Origin: Symbiodinium natans
Lineage: Eukaryota > Sar > Dinophyceae > Suessiales > Symbiodiniaceae
NCBI GenBank assembly: GCA_905221605.1
Contig: CAJNDS010000454.1
Span: forward strand, 1-64,000
Length of the DNA: 64,000 nucleotides
Direction: 5' to 3'
Position 1 is the first letter of the stretch; the number at the start of each line of letters is the position of its first letter. Shown in pieces: positions 45,286 through 56,064 of the stretch. The position numbers and the translations under genes were made by a program. The notes beneath the pieces were generated by a model, which saw only the letters and a program-made list of their open reading frames with translations, did no database searches and had not been told where the DNA came from.

Positions 45286-46443
45286 AACCCTAAACCGCCT
45301 AAACCCTAAACCCTGCTATTGTGTTCATATCTTCTATGTCCTGCGTCTCCATGTGTGCCCATAGTTCACATGCTCTCCGAGACCACCTTCAAGAGCAAGT
45401 TTGGGGAATTTTTGAGGATCTTAGGGACTTTTCAAAGCCTTTGAGGCCGTTTAAAGCCTTTAAGGGCTTAGGGTTTGCCGCTGGGCGCTGAGTCTTCCCT
45501 GTTCAGCCTTCTCGTAACCTAGCAGAAGCCACCCCGAGACCCTGAAGGTGGTGAAAACGCAAGCTGAGCAGATCGCAGCAGCCCAGGAACCCTCCGCCCT
45601 CCAGCCAGTTTCACGGTTCAGGATTTCGGGGGGGCACATTGGGTCTTAGGCTCCTCCCTCGCCTGGGAAGACGCTGGGTGCTCGCCGGGGGGCAGTCACT
45701 GGAGATCGTTGGAGCCACTGCTACGGCTGCAGCAACGCCCTGGCTTTCAAAGGCTTTCAGAGGTCTTTAGGTCTCCAGCTGGCGAAACAAAAAGGAAGCG
45801 CGGGTCCAACCCGGGTTTCGTGCACATGGGCACAGGATGCTTGGGGACACTTTAGGGATCATCAAAAGCAGGGACTGAAGAAATGAGTTTAGGATGGCAA
45901 GGATGCACTTTTAAGGTCACCCCTGATGTCACCTGTCTGGCAGCTGTGAGCTTGCCACCCACCAGTTGATGTGGGGGTCACTTCAGGGATCAGAATGTGT
46001 GCGAGTGGAACATGTCAGAAGGTGGGGACAAAGCACAGCACCTCCCGCAGGTCCATGGACCCTTTGTGCCACACATGTGTGCGATCCTTCAGCTTAGCAC
46101 AACAGATGTGTGCGATCCTTCAGTTTAGCACAGGGCGTGACATGCCTCACTCTTGAGTGTGCCCTTTGAACCACTGCTACGAGAGCAAGAGAAGCTGCAC
46201 ACCGCTCTCAGTGAAGAGGGATGATCGTGCAAAACCCGAAGTTTGCCCTCGGGTCGCATCTGACCTTCCCGAAAAACTGAGAGAAAAGACAACTTCCGAG
46301 TTGTCTCAAAATCGGGGAACCTTGCAATGCTTTGCAAATCCTAACTTAGAATAAGAACGAATCAAAGATGTCCTAAGTCTTTAAATTTCTCAAGGGTTGT
46401 TTAGCCAAAACAAACTTGCAAGATCTTGCAAGGATTTAAAGAT
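45286..46443. other. No supported gene
   Basis: Contains a two-copy tandem repeat at 46073-46135 and telomere-like words at 45284-45315. Otherwise no exon chain. Confidence 0.35.
46073..46135. repeat. 32-bp tandem duplication
   Basis: Two copies of ATGTGTGCGATCCTTCAG followed by (C/T)TTAGCACA. Confidence 0.9.
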
Positions 46444-48125
46444 TTAAAGGCTGTGCAGCACTCGCTCATGCCACACATGGAAGAGGCCGATTCCTGACTG
46501 GTGCAGGATGTAGCCAGCGAGGAAGGTCGCGGCAAAGCCCGCTATGTCTGAAGTGAACTTGTGGCGGATGAAGTAGGAGCACTGGAGTCGTTCCTAGCAC
46601 GTTTGCTCTGGCTTGAAAGGACAGGCTTCCACATGCTATAGAAATGATGCGCATGTATTCAAGAAAACCTGTTGCGCTACCTGCATATTTCCATATCTAT
46701 ATCTTTTTCTATATGTCGATATACTATTTTGCTACAAGTGAATCAAACGCGCCATGTACATGACTCGATCAGAACTTGTTCATGTAAGTGCAATACAGTT
46801 GTAGATGTTAGCAAACAGAGTGTTCTGTTGGGTCTTGTAAGGCTGGCAAACCTTGGAAGTGCGCAAAAACGCAAACGTCAAAGAGTTTCTGCATGTCACC
46901 TCATCATCCTCGCTCACACACACACACACACACACACCACAAAGCATCTGGCTCCGGCCTTGTACTGCTTCACATCTCGTGAAAACTTCTCATCCTGGGC
47001 ACTCGGCACGTTCAACGCATAGATGTCGCTGTGGACCACATGGTGGAGGGTATGCCATTGGATACAGGACTTGTGCGGCCACATCGTATGCACCACCACA
47101 TTGGGGCCGGAGGAGGCTGCGTGGAAGAAGAAGTAGGGGACGCAGGCCAGGGTGTTGCAGAAGAACAAGGTCCCTCCTTCGATCCAAGGCTCCCAAAGTC
47201 CGGCGGCAGGCGTTGTCGGATAGGTTCCCTTGCAAATGTGGTGCTCCAAGTGGACCAGACGATAAAGGGGCTGCACCTCGTGGTAGAGCTTATGAAGCCA
47301 TGCAAACTTGAACTGGACCATATGATGGAAGAACATGTGCTCCACAATGACTGCCACAAAGTGGATGTAGTGGAAGTGGCATCCCAAGCCCTCCTGTATC
47401 ATGGCCAAGGCAGTTTGCACTTGCAAAACCACCGCCAGCTGGGAGGTGGTGTAGAGAATCTCCATCACCGCTTCGGAGAAACTCAGGCGGCCGGCATTGC
47501 CGGCATCCTTCCGTCCAAGCATCTCATAGACCAGGCGATGGCCTTCACACCACAAAGGCGTAGTGACCAACAGGACCAAACCTAAGCCATAAAGCAGGAG
47601 CATGGTGTGCTTCACTGATGTTTCGATGGTACTCATGGGAAAGGTCATGTATCCCTGCCAAGCAGATGGCAAGAACTTCTCCACTACAAGTAGTCCCATA
47701 TAGCGGAGCGCCAACTGCGAGAAGGAAACCATTGCGATCCCCATCATCATCAACCAGTTGTTGAGCCAGCCAGCCACTACAGAGAAGGTCATTTGCAAGA
47801 TTTTTGCTCGAAACAGGTAGAAGTAGTAGATGAACCCCATGATCAAGGTTGGGAGGAGGGAGTAAAGCGCGATAAAGCGCTGATATTCCATTGAGAAGCC
47901 TGCCCACCTGTTCAAGCACACAACAAGAAGTACGTAGGCCAGCACATTCAGCACCAAAGTTTGAGCTGTCGGACTTGGCACAAAGAGCTCTCCGACCTCC
48001 TTGCTGGCTTCTGTATGCTTCTCCCAGTTTTGGACCAAGTGGAAGATGGCGACTTTCCACCCGGCCACATAAGACTGAAAGAACTTGCCCAGCACAGGCA
48101 GCTCAAAGAAAATCGGGAAGATCAT
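46444..48125 (-). CDS. Fatty-acid hydroxylase/sterol desaturase superfamily protein
   Basis: Two exons: 48125-46959 and 46593-46444 (TAA stop), 438 residues from the first ATG. Several hydrophobic helices (VLAYVLLVVCL, LLPTLIMGFIYYFYLF, MLLLYGLGLVLLV) precede four His boxes: HMFFHH (about residue 263), HKLYH (278), HLEHH (292) and WHTLHH (357). This is the di-iron pattern of integral-membrane hydroxylases/desaturases (PF04116), which insert OH groups or double bonds into sterols or fatty chains in the ER. The intron (365 bp) has a GC donor (TACAAG|GCCGGA) and ends GCTAG; it holds a CA microsatellite that the longest open frame runs into. The frame stays open 41 codons upstream of the ATG without another ATG, which suits a 5' exon or trans-spliced leader. 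The substrate is unknown. Confidence 0.8.
46917..46938. repeat. (CA)n microsatellite inside intron
   Basis: Eleven CA units in the intron of the hydroxylase-like gene. Confidence 0.95.
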
Positions 48126-49180
48126 GGGCGAAGTTGGCCGTGTGTGGCCCTGAGCACCTCTTGAACTGCCTGGGGAGACCTTCTCAGCCGAAAAGCTGAC
48201 GATCCAACAGAAATGAAAAGCTGCGCGCCTCTTTTCACAAGAAGACAAATAGATTCAAGACAGTGGCACTGTGTAGAACTACGTGCAAGTTCGAGATGAG
48301 ATCAGACGCAATCAATCTTCAGCTTCGATCCTCCAATCTGTCCCTCCACTTGGAGGTTCATGGTACCTAGCAACCCAATAATGACTGCACTTATGACCCA
48401 ACTATAACCCTGCTAGGGTACTTAAGGGGCTTACATGTGGGTTTTCACTGCATGTAAAATGGGTTGCTAACTAAGTACCCTGAACCTCCAAGCAAGATCT
48501 AGCCCCATGCATCCAAAGAGCAAACAAGCCTCCCTTCTCCACGGCCTTGACAAACTGCTCACACCTCAAAGAAACCAAATGGAACCAAACTGGTGACTCT
48601 AACGTCTGAGAACCGCGAAAGCCCTAAGCCTCCCAAGCCTTAAGCCGCCTCAAACGGTCTAGAGGGGGCCGGCGGCTCCTTGCAGAGTTTTCGGGCATCT
48701 ATTCAGATCAGGGTCCACACACCCCCACACCCTGAACTCCCAAGCTGCCGTTTTTCTTCCCAAGTCGACACGCGATCACGCGCAGAGGCCACTTCAGCAG
48801 AGCTTCTTCAAAGCAACTGCAGCATGTGGCAAAGTTGGGCGCCCCGAAACCACGGCTCCTGAGGTCCCTCGGAGGAGTTGTGGGCATAGGGCCTGAGGGA
48901 TTTTTCGCATCAGACCCTGAAACCATCAAATCCCGGAAGCCCGCCGAAGCTTCACGGCTGAGTCGCAGTGAGGTGGAGAAGGGCTTAGGCTTCAGGGTGT
49001 ACCGTGGACAGAGGCCATGGCAGCTGATTCGTTGTGGTTTTGCAGCTCGCCCGAAACGTTTATCACCATGTGTCACTCAACACTCTGAAAGAAACCTCAG
49101 AGCCATGGTGGCGCACGTGATCGGAGGCATCCGATCGATCGACCACAGCATCCGCAGCGACATTGAATAACTGCTTGGGG
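48126..49180. other. Upstream of hydroxylase gene; MITE copy and weak frames
   Basis: Holds MITE copy C. Plus-strand frames at about 49045-49168 (RAMVAHVIGGIRSIDHSIRS to a TAA) and, in another frame, LARNVYHHVSLNTLKETSE after TTTTGCAG look protein-like, but they compete and were not chained. Confidence 0.35.
48349..48492. mobile_element. MITE-like element, copy C
   Basis: The ends CTTGGAGGTTCATGGTAC and the complement of GTACCCTGAACCTCCAAG match at 17 of 18 positions. Read in reverse orientation, the interior aligns over about 90 bp with copy A (ACCCACAT, CTAAGTACCCTAG, GGTTATAGTTGGGT, ATAAGTGCAGTCAT). It is non-coding. It lies about 220 bp upstream of the hydroxylase-gene ATG, and no exon was seen on its far side. 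Confidence 0.8.
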
Positions 49181-49351
49181 TTAAGTACGTACAACGTGAG
49201 TCGCACATGCCGCCATTCTAAGAAGCCGCGGTCGATCCTCGTATCCGGTCTTGAATTCGTGCTGCTCTAGTGCTTCCAACTCAGCACTGCCTTGCGTGAG
49301 GAAGAAGAAAGCTTGAGTTTTGAATGGAGCTTCTTTCTCACACTTGTCATG
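49181..49351 (-). CDS. C-terminal exon, unknown charged protein
   Basis: After CTGGCCTGGCAG the minus frame reads HDKCEKEAPFKTQAFFFLTQ, SAELEALEQHEFKTGYEDRP and RLLRMAACATHVVRT to a TAA stop. Strongly protein-like composition. It lies 302 bp downstream of the stop of the gene at 49653 on the same strand, and may be that gene's next exon or a separate gene. Confidence 0.5.
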   Translation of the reverse strand, partial: HDKCEKEAPFKTQAFFFLTQGSAELEALEQHEFKTGYEDRPRLLRMAACATHVVRT

Positions 49352-49652
49352 CTGCCAGGCCAGGGCTTGGGCTTCCAGTAGCACCACAAGCAAGTACCTT
49401 ACTTCTACGACTGCGACTCTGGGCTTTACGACTGCGACTCCTAGGCCTTTCTCTGCTCCCTCCTACTCAACGATAATGCTGTTGCTGCGTCTTGCTGCAT
49501 CTTCTGCTGTCAGACTTCATTGGGAGGATTGCAACCACCACGGTCATGCAACTACCTCACCACGGCACTTACAATCGTCCTAGCCATGGCCTTGGAGAGG
49601 CCTAAGCTCAGCGCTCTGCATACCCGCAGCCTGCATTGGCCCGCCCCCCCTT

Positions 49653-50003
49653 TCACTGGATCAGTTCTCCGGCAAACTTCCGGATGAGGCCATCCTCAGC
49701 GGAGCGCCGCAGGTAACCCCGGCTTGAAAAAGGGGGTTGTTTCGGGTTCGGGCCACTTATTAAGGCTCTTGGGAGCTTACACCACCTTGAAAGCTTCAGA
49801 GCGTCGCTATGTGCGAAGGAGCGTGCAGCATACAGTTTACGCTCAACCACTAGATCACACAAGGCTCGTATCCGCATCTTAAAGTACTTCAACCAACAAA
49901 CCACAGACTGTGAAACCCCAGTGTCCAGAGGCAGCATCTCATCCATGGACACGAGGTTGAACCTGCTCAGGCTCTGCAGTTTGGGCTTGCAGGTGTAGGC
50001 CAT
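49653..50003 (-). CDS. Unknown protein, two exons, possibly complete (95 aa)
   Basis: ATG at 50003. Exon 1, 50003-49786 (SLSRFNLVSMDEMLPLDTG, VCWLKYFKMRIRALCDLV, ERKLYAARSFAHSDALKL), has donor TCAAG|GTGGTG. Exon 2, 49722-49653 (RGYLRRSAEDGLIRKFAGEL), has a TGA stop. The 63-bp intron is GT-AG with a pyrimidine run before AAG. Phase 2+1 agrees. A basic helical protein without recognised domain. If exon 2 instead used a GA donor before its stop, the frame could continue into the exon at 49351. Confidence 0.5.
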   Translation of the reverse strand: MAYTCKPKLQSLSRFNLVSMDEMLPLDTGVSQSVVCWLKYFKMRIRALCDLVVERKLYAARSFAHSDALKLSRWCKLPRALISGPNPKQPPFSSRGYLRRSAEDGLIRKFAGELIQ

Positions 50004-50089
50004 CGGGGTTGAGGTTAGAGGGTGGGATTCAGGGTTCGGTTCGAGGATTCTGTGGTGTAGTCTCTTGTTGGAGCTGTGGATGTTGAGAA

Positions 50090-50673
50090 TTAGGACGTAT
50101 CTTCTTTGGCACGAGGACCACGGCCGATACCCAGGCGAACAAACAGTGCAATTAAGACCACTTCAAAGAGCACTCCAAGAGCAGACTCAACGAGGGCAGC
50201 AACGAATGTTCTGCACTTCGCGAGGACATACCGGCAGACCCCGACTTGCAACCTCGCGACATGCAATATCTCCTTCGCGTGCAGTTGCGATGTTTTGGGT
50301 GCCGTCCTGCGCTTCCGTACTCTCCGGAGGGCACGGTGCCCAGGCAAGAGCGATGCGTGCATGCAGAGTCATCGGCAGCTTTTTGGAACGTGTGCAGCGC
50401 CACCCACCGAGAAGGTCATCGAAATCGAGGCTCGTGCATGCAGATGCGCCCCACGGGGGTGACACCATCAACTCTCTTTACCCCAACGTAGCAACCCCTA
50501 GTGCAAGCACTGGTGCAATAAACACCAAGCTCTGATACCTGGAACTTCGAGCGGTGCAGGAAACAAGATGCAACGTCGCAAAACTGGAAGAGGAAAGCTA
50601 CGCATGTGCGCCTTTTTTCCCATTTTCCAACAGGCTGCTCAACCCATCCCTGAAACAAACGGATCTCCAGCTC
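50090..50673 (-). CDS. Small membrane protein, last three exons
   Basis: Exons 50673-50612 (ELEIRLFQGWVEQPVGKWEK, donor AAAAG|GCGCAC), 50538-50482 (YQSLVFIAPVLALGVATL, donor TTGGG|GTAAAG) and 50210-50090 (TFVAALVESALGVLFEVVLI, ALFVRLGIGRGPRAKEDTS, TAA stop). Phases 2+1 and 2+1 agree. Two hydrophobic helices near the C terminus and a basic tail imply a membrane protein. It directly follows the MOB1-like exons on the same strand. Whether the first exon belongs to a separate gene or is an alternative 3' end of that gene is open. The function is not recognised. Confidence 0.5.
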
Positions 50674-50726
50674 CTGCAGAATTTGAGATCCGAGTTAAAG
50701 CCCCAAACCTTCAGACCCTTTGTGAC

Positions 50727-53503
50727 CAGGGCGCTCGAGCACGAAGAAGAGGAAGTGCTTGAAGTTGCCTTGACCACTGGATGGGTTTCGCTGGCTCTCG
50801 GCTCTTGCTGCCAGGCCAATCTCAGATCTCGACAAATGGATCTTGGCTTTGGTCCAACCATGAAGTGTGTGTGCGGCTTGGGGAGGGGTCTCTCGAATCG
50901 GGGAAGGGGATGCTTTTTGTTTTTCTTTTCGTATCTATCCATAAGTTCTCTTCTGGTGGGCACTCCTCCCTCTCTTTTCATCACAAGGTTTAGGTCTTCT
51001 CTGCTGCTGGGTGGCAATTCAGGTGTGCCTCGGCGCCACTGTCGTGGATGAGCTGGAAATGGTGGACATACCTCAAACTCTGAAGGCCCACGGACCCTTA
51101 TTTGACACGCCGAAACCTCAAGCCCTCGAAACTTTTTCACAAGGCCTGCTCAAGAGCAGAAAGAGCTCAACGCCAAGCGGTGCTCTTTTAGGGCTTCGGG
51201 CTTAAGGCTTCGGAGTCTTTGGCCGAGGGGTTTCGGGTTGCGAGCCGCTTGATGAAGGGTGCCACCGAGTGACGCATGCGCGTACACCCGGAAAAGGCGC
51301 CTGAGGATCTGGGCCAGTGCCTTGACTTGGTCTTGGTTCCAGGCCACTCTTATCGTTTAATAAGGTTGTCATGTTCAAGCTTTTTTGGGTCTATCCAGGA
51401 AGCGGCGACCATAAGCCCCAAAAACACTAAACTTGGACCACGGCCCTCAGATAGGCTCAAAACCAGGGCTGAGAGTCCGAAGCTCCCAGTCCCAAACTCG
51501 GCGACCGTATGCTGGACGGGCACAACTTCGATGCAAGGACAATGGGCTTTGGAACGCGTGTGGAACGGCCGGGACATTTCTTTCCACAACGCCCAGCAAA
51601 TCCTATGCACAAGCACAAAAAGATGAAGAAACTAAGAGTACCAAATTAACCCATCAGATGAAGAAACTAAGAGTACCAAATTAACCCATCACATGGCACG
51701 GGCTTTCGGCCCCTAAATCTTCTTCACTTGGGAAACCGCGAAACTGAGCCGTGTATCATTTGCTGACGATATCGAAGAAAGCTAACCCTTATACGAACAG
51801 GTTCCAAGAACTTTCTGCTCCCCAAACAGACCCTTCGAATTTTCTGGCCTGCTTTTGCGGAAGCCCTATTGCTGCATCTTCTTCCTGAACACCTAAGTCC
51901 TGGTCAGCTACGAACCCGATCCACTGCGTTCCGTTCGCCCAACCTCTGAGATGCTACTCGCCGCTACTCACAACTCCTTACCGTAAACAAATTCAGGGCC
52001 ACGAGGCATGAGGTATGTACATAAGCAGCGCGACCTGAATCCCGATGCTGAGCTCCGAAGTCTCCACCCTGCAGCTTCGGCGCTGGCCGAAGCTCTGGCG
52101 GCATGGGCGAGCCATCGGAGGGAAGGAGGTCCTTCCCGGGTCGTGCGGAGGGACTTCCAGGAGCTTGGGGCCGAGAATTGAAATTTTGAGGCAACTTCAG
52201 ACTTCAGGAAGCTTTCGCAGTGGAGCACATGGAGAAGAAAATCCTGAAAGCAAGGAAACTGCGCTAAGCTCAGGAAACAAGATTGTTGAATGTGATTTGG
52301 GCCTTTTGTCGTCATGTCGAATGCATCACTGACATCACGGCGAGCCTGCCCCCGAACCGAAGCCTGAAACCCTTGCAGCTAAACATGGCCAAACCTTGAA
52401 GTCCTGACTCCAAAACTTCTGTACACCTCGGCTTCTTCCAGTAGGCCTTTCCTTGCAGAAACGGACACTCGGCCAAGCTCTGCCCCCTCCTTGTCCAGCA
52501 GCTTCGCGTCCGCCCACTCCACGAGGCGCCTCATGTACTGCGGGGCGGGCCTCAGCTTTCGGAGCTTCTTCAGGCCTTGCAGAGGGTTGGTTGGGGGGGG
52601 TGGAGGGGCTGAGAAGGGGGATCCCCCAAGTGAGTGTTCTTTCATCGCCTCTGAGCTCTCCGAGCAAGGGCGTTCACCATCCCACAGATTGAGAACTTTG
52701 CTCTGCTCTCTCCGGGGCGCAGGAGCTCTGGCACAGTGGTTGTTTCATCCGCCCAGTGGTAGTGCACCTTCTCACCTCTCAGGGACTTTGTGGTAGGGTT
52801 TTCAGCGACCCAGTCATTCGAGAAATGGAAGGCTCGGAGCTCGGAGGGCTTGGAGCTGGAAAAGCCCGGCTTCCTTAGCGGACCCCTCAAGAAGCCCTGA
52901 ACCTGGGGAGGCTCGGGAAGGCAAATGCAGCAAGTGCAAGTCCCTCCTGAGCACCGAAGCGCTGCCTACCTATGCAACGGTCGAGAACACGGCTTCCACC
53001 AGCCCATACCAGCCCCAAAACCCTGAACCAAAGTTCTTGAAACAGCCGAGATTCGAAAAAAAACTTTCCCGAACCCTAAAAGTTCGCCGGCAACCTTGGG
53101 TCGAGGATTGAAAGGCTTTTGGCCAAAAAAACTGTTTTCCCTGCACATGCCGTTTAAAGCCGTTTAAAGCTTAGCAGTTTAACAACCATCCATCTTCAAG
53201 CGCGCCAGCCTGCAGACATGATTGGGCACGTGTGATCCGTACAGATGTCGCTGATGAAGCTCACCACACGAACCGCTTCCTTTCAGGGCCCAGAAGTAAA
53301 CATCCTCCTTCATCTACAGTCTGTTACACTGTGAGATACTGCCGCTGCCCCTCGCCAGGGGAGTGCTCCACCGATCAGCCAACATGAGCTCTCTCGGTCG
53401 TCCAGGAAAAACCCCCCCTCCTCAAAGATGACCTTGCTCTGGGAGGCAATCCACGTGTCCTGCTGGGCACGCGATGCAGCCCGGAAATTGCGCCAGCAAA
53501 CGT
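50727..53503 (-). CDS. MOB1/phocein family protein
   Basis: Minus exons: 53503-53367 (VCWRNFRAASRAQQDTWIAS), 53279-53210 (FISDICTDHTCPIMSA, GC donor), 52775 to about 52720 (EKVHYHWADETTTVPELL), 52575 to about 52480 (RPAPQYMRRLVEWADAKLL), 51308-51274 (ILRRLFRVYAH), 51071-51016 (YVHHFQLIHDSGAEAHLN, GC donor) and 50768-50727 (NFKHFLFFVLERP). The series CTxxxCPxMSAG, YxWAD, APxYxxxLxxW, RLFRVYAHxYxHHF and AHLNxxFKHF is the MOB1 signature in the right order, including the zinc-site Cys pair and the two zinc-site His near VYAH. MOB proteins activate NDR/LATS-type kinases in cell-cycle and morphogenesis control. The phases I could test agree. The first and last exons are uncertain, and an AG|GC-rich splice pattern is used throughout. 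Confidence 0.8.
51621..51690. repeat. 35-bp perfect tandem duplication
   Basis: Two identical copies of a 35-bp unit starting AGATGAAGAAACTAAGAGTA, inside the MOB1-like gene (intron region). Perfect identity implies a recent event. Confidence 0.95.
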
Positions 53504-53679
53504 CTGTGCAGAGTCCTGAAACCCAAGCCCCAAAATCTCAGGCGCAAACGCATGTCCCAAGCCCGCGATTGGCCCCTCGTCCTCATCCACAGAGTTCGGG
53601 CGCTTCACGGAAGCACGGATGTCGGACGTCCCCAGGGTCTCCTAAACCCCCATCAACCCGAAACCCTGAATTTCGGGTT

Positions 53680-53730
53680 TAGGGTTTGGGGTTTAGGGTT
53701 TAGAGTTTAGGGTTTAGGGCTTAGGGTTTA
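53680..53730. repeat. Short TTTAGGG array
   Basis: About six TTTAGGG-like units upstream of the first MOB1-like exon seen. Confidence 0.9.
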
Positions 53731-53769
53731 GGGATGTACGGTTCAGTGCCAACTTCATGCTCGAAATCG

Positions 53770-54092
53770 CCTACCTTGAGACCCGGGGCCCAAGGAGGCA
53801 TACAGCTTTCAGGTAGAGATGCTGTCTCGTCACTTCTTGGCTCACATGCCACAAAGTACGCCGAAAAGCACGCAGACCTTTCAAGAAGATCCTGGTGCTC
53901 TCGTCGCTGGCACGTCACCCTCGCTCTGGGCGCCCACCTCCCATCCTCAACGCTACGACCCCGGAAGCCCTGATCCGCGAATAAGCGGGCTCGCCTGCGC
54001 TTGCAGGTGGAGAACATGGCCGCCGCGGTGCGGGGGCGGAATGGTCTGGGGCATCGTCTCCTGTGGGGCACATGGGTCCAGGTTTCGGCCAT
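53770..54092 (-). CDS. Candidate 5' exon upstream of MOB1-like gene
   Basis: An ATG at 54092 opens a minus frame (TAAAMFSTCKRRRARLFADQ, ACFSAYFVACEPRSDETASL, PWAPGLK) ending at donor CTCAAG|GTAGGC at 53770. It is arginine-rich at the start. It may be the N-terminal exon of the MOB1-like gene or belong to another gene; the phase to the next seen exon does not fit directly, so an exon would be missing. Confidence 0.35.
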
Positions 54093-55205
54093 CTCAGAAT
54101 TAGGGTTCAGGGTTTTGGGGCCTTAAGGGTCCCTAGCAACATTGGAGGGCTGACCCCAAACCCCTGCAAGGAAAGCCGCCATGCCTGTCTGGTTCCTGCA
54201 GCTGAGCGCTGAAGAACCCTGCACCCCGAAGCCTGAACTCGTCCAAACTCCTGCAAAGACCCACGGTCCTGAGCCATGGCTAACGGGAGGAAAAAGACGG
54301 TGGAGTCTCGAGCCAAGCAGCCGCTCCCAAGAGACCTTCAGGCAAAGGGGTTGTAAATTGCATAGGATCGGGTTTTGGGCTCAGAATTTAGATTCTGCTA
54401 CGGTTTCGTGTAGAGCGCTGTTTCTGAAAAGCAGCGGTAAGCTATCAAAAGGCCCACCCCAAATCAACTCAATCTATATATCGACACACACTACTCCCGA
54501 GGGTCTTCATTCAATTGTGTTCCTGCCAGGAAAAAGGGTGGCTATGTGGCAGAGGCGATTCTGGGAAAGTTAAGAGCTGTTGCTTTGAAACATCTTTAGG
54601 CAGGTGGGATGCTTCTTCTTGGGGTTCCCACACGCTGCAACGCTGCAAACCTCAAACCCTAAACCTCTGAACCCTCTAAACCCTCGAAGCCCTCTACACC
54701 CTCTGCGTCCTAAGGCCCTAAGGGGGTAAGGCCGCTTGTAAAAAGATTCAGAACGGATGCTTTTGCGCAGCGCCGCGCAACGAAACGGGTGAGACGGCCC
54801 AGTTGCTTCGCAGGGGCCTGGTACTGGGACCTGTCGGGTCTAGGACAGGGTGTCAGATTTTGGTTGGGATTTTGGGTGGGGATTTTGGGTTTGGGCTTGA
54901 GGAGGCGATTAGGCGATTTAGGGGGCTTCCTTCGAGACGGAGCTCCTCGTCCCCGAGAACGTGGAGGTGAAACAACCTACCTACCTAGTCTTCGATACGG
55001 GCAATCGGTGCTGTTTCTCTTTGGTGCTACATGTCGAATTTCTGAAAATTCGGAGAATCTTAAGACAATTTAAGCAGCAGCTGCCGTATCCGACACATGG
55101 GCATGCAGAGAAGAAGCCATGCGATGCGAATGGGCTTTGACCTGCAGAGAGACGCAGGGAAAACCAACAGAAGGAGTGGTCACCGCCTAGCGTGCTCGAA
55201 CCATG
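54093..55205. other. No supported gene
   Basis: Telomere-like words at 54652-54700 and G/T-rich sequence at 54850-54920. Frames near 54470-54570 are open on both strands without splice support. Confidence 0.35.
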
Positions 55206-55482
55206 TCAGGGATGTGGGCTTGGGGACTGCTCAAATGCCGTAGCAAGCATTGCAAGCACTTTGGCGCAACACTGACAGCCATTCTCCATGATGATCCTCG
55301 AAGCTTCGACGAATTTCACCTTGTTACCTTCTTTCCCCACACCACTTCTCCGCTCGATGTCCCTAAGACGCCCCTCCTAAGAAGAAAAAGCAAGGAAAGG
55401 AGCAGCCCTAGAGACAAAACCTTCTGCCGAGAATGCGCTAGACCTTGCTTGTGAGCGCCGTAGGCCGTAAACCCTTCCGAGC
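55206..55482 (-). CDS. Unknown protein, last two exons
   Basis: The exon 55482-55444 (RKGLRPTALTSK) ends at AGCAAG|GTCTAG. A textbook pyrimidine tract ending TTTTCTTCTTAG leads into the exon 55376-55206 (RLRDIERRSGVGKEGNKVKF, EASRIIMENGCQCCAKVLAM, LATAFEQSPSPHP) with a TGA stop, exactly 57 codons. Phase 0/0. The second exon is convincing; the first is short. The family is not recognised. Confidence 0.5.
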
Positions 55483-56064
55483 CTGGTGTCTCAGAACCCA
55501 GGACTGGGCTCGCCCCTGGCGGCTTCATGGAGCTGCTCTGAGATTGAGGGCGTGCTCGAGGGAAGCGTGCAACAGAAAGCATCTTCTGGTCAACAGACAC
55601 GCACATTCCCTTCTCCGAGGAATTCGATCGACTACGCAACGCATCCTCTGGCCTTTCCCCGGCATCTGCTGCGAGAAGGCAACTTCGCTTGTGGCACACT
55701 CGGGTCCCGGAGGCCTACAACCGGGCCTCAAACCCACAAAACGGGTGGCTCTGGACTTTTGCTCAAAGAGCAAACGGGGCCACGGGGCCTTGGGCTTCCG
55801 GGCTTGAAGCTTCAGGGACCCCCAGCCTCGTGGGTGAGGCTTTCGCGCTCTGGACGAAATGACAGGCCCGAAGCTTGAGGATTTTGAGCGGGATCGTTCA
55901 CTCCGGCTTTGAAGTTCGAATCTTTGGGGTGTGAGGGAGTGCAGCAAGGCCCCTCCGTCCTAACCGCGATCATCATCGGCACAATCGAGAGTTTGGACCA
56001 CCCCGAAGCCGAGCCTCAAAGCTCCCAAAGCCCCCCAAAGCCTGGCAATCCTATGACGTCCAGC
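55483..56064. other. No supported gene
   Basis: GC-rich sequence. Frames on both strands are open but inconsistent. Confidence 0.3.

Noticed and set aside
46914..46958. C-terminal extension AGARCFVVCVCVCV of the hydroxylase-like protein
   Set aside because: It reads into the CA microsatellite of an intron; splicing to 46593 gives a better tail.
48126..48248. Upstream TTG-initiated extension of the hydroxylase frame
   Set aside because: There is no ATG before 48125 in this frame, and the extra 41 residues are not helix- or motif-like; probably 5' UTR or an intron.
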